Below, in pieces: positions 11,473 through 23,586 of a DNA stretch of 64,000 nt. The position numbers and the translations under genes were made by a program. Every line of letters begins with the position of its first letter. Position 1 is the stretch's first letter. The stretch comes from Euptelea pleiosperma. Its lineage: Eukaryota; Streptophyta; Magnoliopsida; Ranunculales; Eupteleaceae. The notes beneath the pieces are model-generated. The model did not search any database. It worked only from the letters and a program-made list of their open reading frames with translations, and had not been told where the DNA came from. The stretch is taken from NCBI GenBank assembly GCA_035048495.1, contig CM068552.1, positions 19,966,154-20,030,153 of the forward strand, read 5' to 3'.

Positions 11473-13950
11473 TGAAAGTAGGGTTTTTCTGCATCGTTGG
11501 ATTTGAAAACCCTAGAATCAACACATTTGTAATTTTATCTAAGTTTTTATCCTACAAAAATATGAACTTTGTGTAGGGATTCGTGTCGGATGTCGATCCG
11601 TACTCGGGGTTAGTGTGTGTAATTCAAGGACATGAAATGATGAATTTTTGCCAAAAATTGATGGAGAGATAAGAATGGTGGTGGATTAAAACATGCTTGA
11701 TTGATTTTTTAAAGAGAGAAATTGACACAAAAAGCATTAAAATAAAGATAAACTAAATACAAAATGCAATAACATGAAATCAAATTGAACCTTATTAAAT
11801 TCAATGTGCTACATTTGTTTAATGCTAACATGTAATAAAACTAGCTAGAAAACATAAAAAGTGGAGAAAGAAAGTACCATGCTTTAGAGAGAGAAAGTGA
11901 GAAAGGTTAGAGAGAGAGAAGAGCTAGAGAGAGAAAGTGAGAAAGGTTGAGTGTGAGGGCTTACCCCTTGGAGAACACGGCTATGCTGGTGTAAAGAGGA
12001 GGAACACCACTCATGGTGGCTAACAGCCAAGCGGTGGTGGCTGCACATGGTGGCACATGGCTGGCTGGAGCTCAATGCAATGAGGGGGGGAGTTCGAATA
12101 TGGGGCGGTATCAGAAGGAAGTGGAATGAGGGCCGATGGTTGCTGGACGGTGATGGACGTGGCGATGGTGTTGATGTGGGTGGTGGCTAGCGGCAATAGC
12201 AAGGTGGAGGATGGCTGAGGTAAGTTCAACCCATCTCCTCCTCTCTTCTTCTTCTCTTCTCTTTTTCTTCTTTTTCTTCTTGGTTTTGTTATTTTCTTTT
12301 TTTGAAGGGGAAAGGGAAGAGGTGGATAACGTCTTTTTTTAGAGGTGAGAGGAGGATGGGTTCTTGTGAGAACATGATGGAGATGAGGCACTGCACAGAT
12401 TCGGTTCGACGTGTGGGGAGTAACGTGAAGGGCGTGTAGCAATCATGGAGGGTGTTGTTCATGCTGGTGGAGCCCTCTAGCGTTACAACCAGTAGCTGGA
12501 GAAGATGAAGGTAGCGGCTTTGTGCAGGTGGAGTTGCAGGCGGCTGTGAGAGAAGATGATAGATGGGGTGTAGCGGCTTGTGGAGATGGGAAGAGAAGAT
12601 GTGTTCTCCCCATTGCTGGGTTAGGGTCGACTAGGTTGAAGAACGAGAGAGAGGCATTCAGGGCAGCCGCTAGCAGGAAGAGTGGATCGTGGTGGAGTAC
12701 CTGAGAAGGGGCTGACGGCTTGGGGGAGAGAGCTTAAGGAGACAAGACCGTCAAGGGTTTTATGGGAGAGATTAAATAGTCGGTCGTGAGATGAGGGCAT
12801 TCAGCCAAAAACCCTTGGATAGTTGTTGTGGGTCCCACCTTAAAAATATTCTCCAACGTGCTTATACTCTTCTTGGATCCAGCAAGTGGGTCCTATTTTC
12901 ATGCCAAAAAGTCTTCCCCCTTTGGTAACCGTCCATTGCTACCCTCTTTGTTAAGAGATAAATTTCTTTTTCAAAGAAAATCTCCATTCCCCAATTTAGC
13001 AACTCCTCTTCTCACGTTTAGTCTTCCACCATGCATAACGAATTGTATTAAGTCAATGCCTTTGCCTCTTCCCTTGATCCAACCGTATATATTTATCCTC
13101 ACAACTGTGCAAATTTTTCGAACCTTTCATCTGCTTTTAAGAACCACATCCAATACCCACCAATCAATGCATCCAACGTTCACCAAACTTTACGTGCCAA
13201 TAATGCCCTTACAATCTTCTACATATCTAGCAAACAGTATAGCTTTTTATATGCATATAACTACCGTTTATGTATCTCTCATTTGGTCCATTATCTTTCT
13301 ATCCCACGATAAATGTTGACTCATTTGGTGTATAACGGTCCAGCAACCCACATCTGTTCTTTGAATTAAAACAATCTCTTGGCCCAAACGACGTGGTCCA
13401 ACGTTTTCCTTGCATCTAGTCTATTCCCTTCACAACCATCCACTTTGCTTGCTGAAATAATTTTTCATTCGAACCGTGTTCTCCTTGTGGGCCCAATCAT
13501 GTTGGTCCAACATTTTTACCTTCTCATGGTCAATACCAAATAGACTGCTTGTCTCAACACATGGTTCACATGTTGGTCCAATTTCTGGGTTTTCGGCTCT
13601 GCGACCTTCTATTTCAGCCCGTATCTTCTTATCTTAGCATGTTAGCACTTTAAGCTTTGATTATAGGTTCTGGAGGTTGATTGTGGGCCCGCATTCCATC
13701 AATATTATCCGATAGTGCTCCTGCGATAGAAAAATCATGTAATGAGAATTTTACAAAATGACTTCGCATGTGGGTCAAATAAATGTGTATGAATGCATTC
13801 GAATATACTATTTTGATCAGAAAAGTGTATTCTATGCAATGGAAGAAACTCTTACGTAGAAAAATAGATAATTAGAGCAGTTTTACGTAGGAGAGTGTGA
13901 TAACTCTAAAAAGATAATTACTTAAAATAAGCACTTTTATGCAAATATCA
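11473..13950 (-). mobile_element. 5' LTR of minus-strand family G retrotransposon
   Basis: On the minus strand it runs from TGATATTTGC (13950) to CTACTTTCA (11473), 2,478 bp, and is directly followed by the primer-binding site. The outside flank 13951-13955 (TATGT) would be one half of the target duplication; the other half is beyond the window. It carries GA-rich and pyrimidine-rich stretches like its relatives at 853, 2162 and 15965. It is inserted next to, or into, a CACTA transposon fragment. Confidence 0.8.
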
Positions 13951-14860
13951 TATGTCCACCCCTTCAGATTATGACACTGGTATGGAAATGAATGCGGAGG
14001 ACGACGGCGATGGTGTGGAGATGACCTGTGAGAATTTTGTCGATGGTAACTAATAAATGTTATTGTATTTTGACTGAACATGGTCATGCACGTCCGAAAC
14101 AAGAGGACAGGGGAAGACTACAGGCATTACACTTATGAAGAAGAGGCGCTCGGGGGAAAAGCTAGCAGTTGACATTCCACCGTAGCTGATGCGAGCTGTC
14201 GGCAACAATGCCCATGCATCACTCACTAAGTTGGGCATTATTGTCAGACAGATGGCCCCGCTCCAATTTACCAAGTGGAAGGTCATTCCAAACGACATCA
14301 AGAAGAAGATGTGGCATGCTATGAAGGTAAGTTATTTAAATTAAGAAACTTATGTGTCAGCTCGAACAATTATAGTTAGTTACATTTGAGGCTTCTAACT
14401 TGCATTTGTACGTTCACTTCCTCATATAATATTGTGCAACAAAAGTTTACTCTCCAAGATGACCCTCATATCCATAAAGCTATATATCTACAACTGAATC
14501 GTCAATATAGGGACTATCTACATAGGCTTCATAAGGATCATTATTGCATGTATGACATTGATGATATGAGATTGCAGAATCCCCCATTGGGTGTGAGCCA
14601 CGATGATTGGGTTGCTCTTGTCAAGTATTTTGGATCTGAAGACTTTAAGGTATGGAGCTAATTAAGTTACGCTATTTGCAGTTTCAATCTATCATTCATA
14701 TATGTATTGCTTATAACATCATGGTTCTTGAATGCCAAAGATGAGCAGCAGAAATAATGAGAATCGAAAAAAACAAAATATTAGCCACGTTGCTCGGACG
14801 AAGGCTTTTTCTAGGATAAATTATGATAGTATAAGCTTCATTTTAAATGTTTAGGGCACT
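13951..14860 (+). pseudogene. CACTA (En/Spm) transposon-encoded protein, fragment with introns
   Basis: Three exon-like segments with consistent splice sites are visible. Exon 1 ends at 14326 (AAG|GTAAG) and encodes a region such as AHASLTKLGIIVRQMAP and WKVIPNDIKKKMWHAMK. Exon 2 runs 14446-14649 and includes a DDWVALVKYFGSEDFK segment. Exon 3 starts at 14741 with MSSRNNENRKKQNISHVA and RTKAFSRINYD. The order W-x-x-I-P...W, DW-x-x-LVKY and R-N-x-x-N-R-x-K-Q...H-x-x-G/R-T-K is that of plant transposase Ptta/En/Spm proteins. Exon 1 has an in-frame stop after VDIPP and the 5' part is cut by the family G LTR, so it is a dead fragment. Confidence 0.7.
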
Positions 14861-15042
14861 TATGTTATTAAATATATAATTATATATCTTAACTTGTGTA
14901 ATGACATTGTGATCCTGAGACGGGGGATGTGTCACACCCCAAATCTGGGTGTCCAGATCCGACCCAAAAATCCATGGGTCAACCTCATACCCAAACCTAG
15001 AGGTGATCTATAATGCGTCCTAATGGTTCAAGTGTAACTCTA
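14861..15042. other. Unassigned remnant upstream of copia LTR
   Basis: This holds a TGTCACACCCC-type sequence at about 14931-15040 that resembles the first hundred bases of the LTR at 53168 (TGTCACGCCCC...), with similar AGAGGTGAT wording further in. It is probably a truncated end of another LTR family, cut off by the copia LTR that starts at 15043. Confidence 0.4.
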
Positions 15043-15384
15043 CGTAAGGAATATTTTCATATTCAATTTGGCAAAGATTTCGTTTGACATAAAAATATTC
15101 TTGTAATCATTCCTACGAGCACCAGAGTAGTGTGAAGATGTCGTGGTACGCATACTTCGCCAACTACGTGAAGACTAGAAGACAGAGACAACAAGAATCA
15201 GACAGTTGACTACAGGAGTCATCTGAGTAACTACCCATTTGTCGGTTATAGATCGTGTACGCTCGATTAGGAAGGTAAGTGACTTAGTGGCCATAGGAAT
15301 AGGTTTAAAATGAATTAAATATAATGGTCAAACCTATTCATTGGACGGACCCGAGTCTAAGTCAAAGATATTGACTTATGGGAG

Positions 15385-15805
15385 AGTCCGATCGATTGGA
15401 ACTTATCCAATTGATTGGACATAGCCCAATCGATTAGAGGACTTTGTAAAATCAATTGGAAGCTACGAGGCAGAACATGATAAATGCCCAATCGATTGGA
15501 GTCCTCTGTAAAATCGATTGGAGGCTACGAGGCAAAACATGATCAAAGCCCAATCGATTGGACACATCTGTAAAATCGATTGGAGTATGTGAGACAGAAC
15601 ATGATCATATCCAAATCGATTGGAGACCTCTATAAAATTGATTGGAGCCTTCGGGACAGAAACTTCTTTGAGGCCAATCGATTGGAGACCTCTGTAAAAT
15701 CGATTGGAGCCTATGGAATAGAAACTTATTTGAGGCCAATCGATTGGACCCTAAACCCAATCGATTGGACATGGCCCAATCGATTGTAATCGATTGGACT
15801 TAACA
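15385..15805. repeat. Tandem array of AATCGATTGG dyads, period about 62 bp
   Basis: About seven units each contain two copies of the palindrome-centred word CAATCGATTGG or AAATCGATTGG, separated by variable text such as CTCTGTAAA and TACGAGGCAAAACATG. The same array is in the other two family C LTRs (about 24525-24860 and 25835-26220), so it belongs to the LTR. Confidence 0.85.
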
Positions 15806-15964
15806 TGGATTGAGTCTTTCTCAGATCCAAAATTCTTTGTTCCACTCTCCCACGTTGTACAAGACTAAGGGTCACAAATTCTATAAATACAACCCTTCTA
15901 TACATTCTCTAAACACACACAGACACACAGAGTGACTCAATACTTAAAGAAAGAGAAGAAAAGG

Positions 15965-18900
15965 TGATATTCGCTCAAAAGTGCTTATTTTAAGCAATTA
16001 TCTTTTTAGCGTTATCGCACTCTCCTACGTAAAACTGCCCTATTTATCCACTTTTTTACGTAAGAGTCTCTTCTATTGCGTAGAACACATTTTTCTGGAC
16101 GAAATGGTATATTTGCATGCATTAAACATATTTTCGAAAGTTTAGATATAAAGCCTTCCTGATTAAGTCTTATTACGCACTTTTCTCATGTAGGCAACCC
16201 AAATGGAAGAGATCAACTAGACTAGAGAGCCAAGACGTTGAACCCAAACCCTATTGGAACAATTCTCGAGGCCCGAGATGTGTCAACCATCTCAGGATCA
16301 ATCTTAAAGCTCAAAGAGCGAATTTGTCAACATGATCAACAGCCACTATAGATGCTCACACCGCACCCAAGAATCTACTATCTAAATCCAAGAATCCTGA
16401 TCGGACAACCGTTGAGATCTGGATCCCATGATCTACATACCACCAAAGCACAATGAGAAGCATAAATTCAATCAAAAGAAGTGACATACACTCATGTATG
16501 GGCTGGACATGTAGGCCAATTTACCAATGTGTGGCCCACGATAATGGGTCTGTAGGCCATTAGGCTACGACACGGACCATGAGAAGGGACAAACCAGCAT
16601 ACCATTACATTGGAAAACACTGAGGAGGCCAAGTCGATGAGCCACGAGGGTAGTAACAATTGGTCCATCAAAGAGTTTCGACTAGACAAAAGGAGTCGCT
16701 AGAATTTACAAAATTATGAACACTGGATGCAATGAATATGAACCACCCCGATCAAGTGTTTGATGGTTGTGGTGTACTTGGGTGGCAGCCGCTAAATGGC
16801 GGCTAAATTATGAAGGTTTCACAAACAAGAAAATATGGGACCCGTATGTTTGGATTCGAAGTGGGGGATACGTATGCATGACTATACGTTGGACCAATAT
16901 TGCTGAATATGAATTCATGGTAGCATAAACAGTGTTGGAAAATAAACAATGAAACGTTGAAATGAGTTCTTTTGACCAAAGGTGGTGTTGGACCAAAAAT
17001 GGTATGGCGACTCACATGGCATGGAGTCAAGTGAAGAAAGGAAATATTTTAAAGCAAATGAGTTCTTAAGGGTGATTAAATTTCCAAAATGGTTGAATGG
17101 GTTGGCATGTGATCAAAGAAATGAGGTTTGACAAGAATTTCTTCAAACAAGGAAGGTTGACAGTTGGACATTAAGATGAAGGTGGGCCATCTATTCAAGA
17201 TCTAGATCAAAGCATGGAGGAAGAGCCATATGACAAGGTGATCAAGGGTTGCAAAAGGTGGGGTCCACATTAACTAAGTGGCTGGAGGTCCAGCTCTAGA
17301 GAAAGGGACCGAACCCTAAAGGAGAGGAGATAAATGCTCTCTTGAGGAGGGCAATATCTCTTCTCTTCTCTCTCCCACTTTCTTCAAAAAAAAAAAAAAC
17401 CCCAACGACACCATCTCCAATCCAGCCACCGTCCAGCCTTCTTATTTCTCTTACCGTTTTCTCTCTTCACCGCCCCTCTCCATTGCAAAAACCCAGCAAG
17501 CCGTTCTCCTCTCCTCTCTCATTCTCTTCAAGAAAAACAAAAAAAAAAAAAGAAAAAAAAAAGAAAGGAAGAAAAGAGAAAAGAAGAAGAGAGAGTAAGG
17601 GGTTCAAACCTGGTTTTCACCCCTCCCTCCTTTGCTACTACTACATTGCTAAATGCAACAGCTCCTCAAACCGTTGCAGGTTGTTGCACGTTCAGTTCGG
17701 TTTCACCCCCACAAACTCTCCTTCCAAGCGCCTCTTCAACGCCCATCCATGCTGCTACAAATAGCTAGCAGCACCACCATTTCTCCTTAAACGTGTGCTC
17801 TACGCAAGCTGAAGCCGTCCTGACCTCTCAACTCTCCTACCATTTTCTCCACAGGATCCCACGATTGCTGTGCACACAATCAGCAACTCCAAGGCAGCCG
17901 TCTTCTCCTAACAAGCCATGCTCACCACAGGCGGCTCCTCAAGGAATGTTTGCAATCTTTTCTCCCCATGCTGCTCCTGTAACTCCAAAAGGGAGGTTGC
18001 CGTGAACAACCATGCAAGTGTGTCTCCTTCCACCAAGTACAGCCAACCTGCAACTCGGCTAAGGCTCCTCCACGCTGCTGGTAGATGCTCCTTCCTAACT
18101 CACTAGCAACCCATCCACGATTTTGTTGTGTACACCTACAAGCATCTGGCCAGCAACCATTAACTTCAATCCATCAACGGCATCCATCAAGCTTTCGGCC
18201 ATCCTTACACCGCCTGCAACTGGCCACAATCCACTTCTCTCCGCCTACCTCCAGCAACTTGCCACCACGCTGCCCTCACCTTCAACAAATCTGTATCGTC
18301 TGTTGGAGTGCAAGTGGACCGCCTTTCACACACCATCATTCATGGTCTGAACCGTGAAATCTCCACAGATCTGCTCCATGGGTAGCTACTGAACGTGCTC
18401 ATAGCACGTGCTCCTTCATACCACAAGGTGGTCCTCTTGGCCGTACGGGCTTGCCCCTCTCTTGGCCGTGGATTGCAACCACACCTTTACCCCTGCCGTA
18501 CCAACTACCAACAATAATCAATGCTATTCACACCACTGCTCTCCCAGCCTTCTACGTCCATGCATCCATCATGGTGAGATAGCCTTCACCTTCTCTCTCT
18601 AGTTTTGTGGTTTCTCTCTCCACTGTCTCCCTCTAAAATCTCTAGTTGTTCCCTTTCTCTCTCCACCTCTTTCTCTCTCTAATCTTTTTCTTTCTTTAGG
18701 TTTTATTAGAATTTATTTTATCATGTTTAGAATAGTTTTTGATTGAGTAGTGTTTTGTAAGTAAGGATCGTGATAAATAAATTAGAATTTTATATTTCGG
18801 TGTTTCGTGCCATTTTCATTAATGTTATCAATTATTTGTGATCAATTTCCATTTGAAAAGCATGTTTTAATCTCACTTCCCATTCTCACCCTTCCATCAA

Positions 18901-19097
18901 TTTCTGTAATATTTTCCGTCATTTCATGTTTGTTATTGTGCTCATCTGACTAATCCCGAATGCGGATCGACATCCGACACTGTCCACTGTACAAGCTTGC
19001 ATATTTTGCAGAAATAAACAGTGAACTAGAAGGATCAAATTAAAATGTGTTGAAACTGGGGTTTCCGATTCGACGATACAGAAAAACCCTACTTTCA
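15965..19097 (+). mobile_element. Solo LTR of family G, target duplication AAAGG
   Basis: It runs TGATATTCGC (15965) to CTACTTTCA (19097), 3,133 bp, with perfect 5-bp flanks AAAGG at 15960-15964 and 19098-19102. It sits inside the copia LTR: the sequence before it (ending GAGAAGAAAAGG) and after it (GGTTTATTTATTAGAG) joins into continuous family C LTR. It is the longest of the four family G LTRs and carries a poly-purine run near 17530-17600. Cys/Ser-rich open frames at 17342-18602 have no recognisable domain. Confidence 0.9.
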
Positions 19098-19871
19098 AAA
19101 GGTTTATTTATTAGAGTGTCCATTCGAAGAGCAATAAGCTTGTTTCTCATTCACATCTTGTGAGCTTGTTCATCTTCTTGATCAAAGCCAAGTGCTTGAT
19201 CCAATCCTCAGCTTAGGTCTTCCACTTATATATTTGACCTAGTAGCCTGAGTGTACCAGTGTGACTCAACACCTTTGAGCAACTTAGGGTTCAGGGTGTA
19301 CTGAATCCTTCACCTTCGGCAAAGGCGGGAGTATTGAGAATTAAGGTCGGAGCAACTGATCGACGGTAGGTTTGGGGTGTACCAAACTGAACAAGCAGAC
19401 AAGGCTTCTTGGCTGGAAGGGCGCGCGTGGATTTGTAGCGTTGATTCAGAGAACGTGGATGTATCGGCAGTAGGCATTGGCTAAGGTTGGAAGCTGTATT
19501 TGCAATGGTGCTGCATAGGTAACCTTTGTTTCGTTTAACTTTTTAGTTAGTGATACTTTCCGTCTAGACGTGGTGCCATGGTTTTTCCTTGGCTAAGGTT
19601 TCCATGTAAAAATCTCTTGTCTTGTATGATTGTTTGTTTGTATTCCACTATCTATCTTGATTAGACCAAACGACGAAAAGAAAATATACCACGGAGGTAT
19701 ATTCGACTTGAGTCGATTGTGATAATCTTTTATCAAACAACTAAGGCATGCAATTTTGTTCCCCTACCATAGACTAGTAAAATAGTGTAGGTATAATTAA
19801 TTTTAAATACCTAATCAACCCCCCCCCCTTTTAGATATATTAGATTAAAGAGAACGGATCGGTAATTTCAA

Positions 19872-19884
19872 TTGGTATCAGAGC
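19872..19884 (+). other. Primer-binding site, tRNA-iMet type
   Basis: TTGGTATCAGAGC lies one base after the LTR end. TGGTATCAGAGC is the standard initiator-methionine tRNA primer-binding site of plant copia elements. It fixes this as a 5' LTR junction and the element as plus-strand. Confidence 0.9.
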
Positions 19885-19996
19885 GGGTTATTTTATTAAA
19901 GGTTTAATCACCTGAATTTAGATTCCTATGAAACTAATCTATTTTCATTAAGTTGTCAAAATGTAAAGAGAATGTGGAAACACATCCAGACCTCTA

Positions 19997-21923
19997 TTGT
20001 TTGATGGAGAAGACTATGCCTATTGGAAGGGTAAGATGATAGCTTTTCTAAAGTTTGTTGATAAAAGAGTCTGGATGTCTGTAGTGGATGGTTGGTCACC
20101 ACCCACAATGATAGTAGGAGATAAAACATTTCTTAAACCTAAAGCTGACTGGAATAAGGAAGACATAGACTATTGTTGTCTAAATAGCAAATGGCTTAAT
20201 GCTATTTTAATGTAATCGATAAGAATGAGTTTCGAAGAATCTCTACTTATTCTTTGGCTAAAGAAGCATAGGACATTCTCAGAGTCACCCATGAAGGAAC
20301 GTCAGTAGTTAAAATTTTTAAACTTCAAATGCTGACTATTAAGTTCGAATCCATAAGAATGGAGGAGAACGATACATTCACTGAGTTCTATGCCCAACTT
20401 AGTGATATTGTGAACTCTGCATACAACTCGGGTGAAATCATTCCTGAATCCAAAGTTGTTCGAAAAATTTTGAGATCCTTACCTGATAGATTTCAGGCTA
20501 AGGTAACTGTTATTGAGGAGAGCAAGGATGAAGGATGTTGACTCTCTCAAAATTGATGCGCTGGTTGGGTCTCTACAAACTTATGAGATGAACTTGAAAC
20601 AACTAAAGAAATCAAAAGGTATTGCCCTTAAAGTTTCTGAAGCTCAGGATTCAGAGTCAGATGCCGACTCTGAAATTGAAATGGCATTATTTGTTAAAAA
20701 ATTAAAAAAGCTTTTTCGTTCAAAAAACAATAGATTTAAGAACAATAAAACTTTTAATAAATCTAAGGAACATGCTAGACCTCATGAGAGAGGTAGCAGA
20801 AATGGAAGGACCCCTAGGAAAAGCCGTTCAAGCGAACCCCAATGTTTCAAATGTAAGGATTTTCGTCACTTTGCTAATATTTGCCCAAACAAAGAAGAAT
20901 ATAAAGGCAAGGCAAAAGCCTTTAATGCCACTTGGGATGAAAAATCAGAAGATCATTCTGATGATTCAAATAGTAATAAAAAGATTGATAAGTATACAGC
21001 TTTTGTTGCTCGTTTTAATAGTCCCTATGGATCTCATAGAGAATCCAAGAAAAGTGATGATGAGAGTTCGAAAGACTCTTATAATGGGGACTCGGATGAC
21101 TCGGCAGTTGGTGTGAAAGAATTGTACGATGAATCGATAAAATTCATTAAGGCAAATAAAGTTTTATCTGACAGAGTTAAATGTCTTAACTCTGAAAATG
21201 ATGCCTTATTGATCGACATTAAAAAATTAAAAGTATTGATTATTGATTTAGAACAAGAGAATGAGTCTGTGTTAAAAAGGAACAAGTCATTGAAATGTGA
21301 ATTCTAAACTTGTATGACATAAGGAATCCCTGGAAAATGAGCTTCTTAAATCTAAGAGGGATATGTCGGGATTCTCATCTAGCTCTGCAAAGCTTAATGA
21401 GATTCTACGTGTGGCAAAAGTCTATGGAGATAAACATGGTTTGGGTTACAAACAAAATGAAGATAAGGGGTCTTCTTCTAAGACGACTTTTGTTAAGGCA
21501 CAAACTATTCTCACTCAGATCAGTGACCAAATCAAAGTTGTCAAAAGCAAACGTCCTTGTACGTACTGCAAAAATTTGGGTCTTGTGATTAGAGACTGTC
21601 ATAAACTGAGAAGAGGTCATCAAAATTCTCTAGAGAAAGAGGTGAACTCAACTCAGAATGTGAAGAGTCAAAGATTTCCTATGAAGACACATTATGAGAT
21701 AAATAAATTGGATGTGCTATCTATGAAGATAAAAGACCTACTGGAAAGATCTAGAGAATTAATCAAGGGGATTGAGTCTCTTGAGAAATTCAAACATCCT
21801 CAGAGTTCTGTAACTCAAAAGAGGAGAGATCCTAAGAGAATTAGTCTATCCACTAAAATCACATCTATGTGGGTTAGAAAAGATTCTCTGAAAGAGAATT
21901 GTTCAACAGTGTCCTATCTCTGA
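19997..21923 (+). pseudogene. Degenerate Ty1-copia gag (SIRE/Maximus-like)
   Basis: The gag reads across several frame changes. An N-terminal FDGEDYAYWKGKMIAFLK segment (19997-20215) is followed, after a stop and frameshift, by an MLTIKFESIRMEENDTFTEF segment (20329-20541). A longer segment (20513-21307) carries SLQTYEMNLKQLKK, a CCHC-type knuckle CFKCKDFRHFANIC and an Asp/Ser-rich tail with a Leu-rich likely coiled coil. A last frame (21363-21923) has GLGYKQNEDKGSSSK and a second Cys motif CTYCKNLGLVIRDCHK. These are typical of SIRE-type copia gag. At least three frame changes make it non-functional. Confidence 0.8.
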
Positions 21924-23586
21924 GCGATGTGCTCACTATCCATTCGTGTTTTCCATTCTTATTATCTGTGAAGGGATTTTTTTATTTTTTATTTTATTTT
22001 TTATTTTTGATTTTGCTTTGTTTTGAAGAAAAAAATTAAAATTTTTTCAGAAAATCAAAAGATCAATTGTTCAGAAGAATGTTAAAATTATTTTTTAAAT
22101 ATAGGATTTTGATGAGCAGTAATTTTTTAGAACATTCAAAGAACAAGAACTTAACTATGTTAGTAAAATTTTGCTAATCTCAGTATTATATCTTTTAATT
22201 ATTATGATTAGTCAATTTTACTAGTGTGCATTAGTGGATTATTGAAACAGTATATCTCATATTTTTCACATGCACATTGATTATTACTATGGTAATTGAT
22301 TTGATAAAGGTGTGAGATCTTGTATTATTGGAATTAGGAATAAACCTCTACTGATTATAACTTCAAATTAGTAGTATTCCTGCCTTCAGTTGATTTTGAA
22401 ACTGCACTATAATATGTACATATTCTAGATAGTTCCTAGGAAAGTTCTAGAGATCCATTGGTTGTAGATTGGTATAGAGTTTTCTAGATATTTCTAGGTC
22501 TTGAGGCATCATGCCTATATAAAGGGGTTGAGACCCTCATTTGTAATCATCGAAGAATCCAAGAAACAATACAAGAGTTGAGTTGAGAGCTTTCCAATCC
22601 TCTTCCCTCTCCTCCCTAAGTATTCTTGGTGTGATCAAGTGAGTGAGTGTCTTGACGAGTTTGGGGACTCTCAAAGAGACTAGAAAAGGCTGACTCGAGT
22701 GACATTGGAGCGTGACGCGAGTGCCGCATGGGTTTAAGCCAAAGAATTTGCAACCCCATGAAAAGTGGCTAATCACATCGCACCACAATCGACTCTTCAA
22801 AAGCATTTCTAGATTTGTTCAAAAGCATTCTGGGTTCGTGGAGTGATGTGATTGGCCTCTGCTTCATTACTTCAAAAATTTCTCCAATAATAGCGCACTA
22901 CATGTACCTAGGGTTACTTTTCAAAAAGATTTTTTAAAATCAAATCTTAAACCCAGGTATATGTGACAAGGGATCATTAGGCACATGATCGCCGCTTCAA
23001 AAATCTCGCAGCTTCAAAAAATTTCTCAGTCTTTAGTATTCTAGGAAGGTAAGTTTAACCAAAGTTGCTATCTACCAGTGGTTGAAAAGACCCAAAAAGT
23101 CTTAGGCTCCGAAGACACTTTTTTCACTTGTGTCCTCGCCATGGATTTCACAAATCCTACGGTGGTTTTGTTTTGGCAAAAACAAAAAATAAAGGCCAGC
23201 TCAATGATATCAACCACTGTTGGATTCTCGGAATCCATGCCTGAGAACAGGAGTGGAGAGATGAGTCAGAAAAGATGAGTCCCATGACCTGACTGCAAAG
23301 AAAAATATCCCCTTAGCTTTTCTTCTCCAAACCGTAGTCTTTACTCTTAATGACTTAATGATAAGACCCTAGCAGCATGTATCACATCCCCTAATGTTTC
23401 CAACCTATTGGGCTATACCCAAAAGAAAAATCCTGCTTTTGCTAGTAGACAAAAAAAGAAAAAGAAAAACTTGACCCTGAGTGGCCCAAAAGAAAATTCT
23501 TGCATGCTAATAGACAAAAAAGAAAAACTAGAATCTCAAGTCTTCGTCACTTTCCTATCGAAACAAAGATCTTTCGTGACACATTG
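21924..23586. other. Remaining copia interior plus unassigned LTR-like DNA; no pol
   Basis: After the gag there is AT-rich sequence (21940-22230), then an LTR-like stretch (about 22230-23050), then non-coding DNA to 23586. No integrase, reverse transcriptase or RNase H motifs are present, and no plus-strand 3' family C LTR follows. A PPT-to-LTR junction could not be found. Confidence 0.5.
22516..22523 (+). promoter_or_regulatory. TATA box of a probable copia-type LTR
   Basis: TATATAAA follows CATGCC and precedes GGGGTTGAGACCCTCATTTG, the arrangement common in plant copia (Tork/TAR-like) LTR promoters. Upstream TTCTAGA/TTCTAG words fit the same LTR type. Both LTR ends are unclear, so this may be a truncated LTR of a third family within the copia interior. 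Confidence 0.4.

Larger units (their letters stand above)
15043..19870 (+). mobile_element. 5' LTR of plus-strand copia element (family C), split by a solo LTR
   Basis: It begins CGTAAGGAATATT (mutated from TGTAAGG seen in the copy ending at 26557) and ends GGTAATTTCA at 19870, directly before a tRNA-iMet primer-binding site. Without the nested 3.13-kb solo LTR it is about 1.69 kb, close to the 1.64-kb relative at 24920-26557. It carries an AATCGATTGG dyad array at about 15385-15805. The last 300 bp (about 19560-19850) recur inverted at 23600-23880 and 24930-25210. Confidence 0.8.

Noticed and set aside
14931..15042. The TGTCACACCCC sequence as the true start of the copia 5' LTR
   Set aside because: The nested copy shows the family C LTR starting TGTAAGGAATATT with a perfect GGTTT duplication, so the LTR starts at 15043 and the upstream text is a separate remnant.
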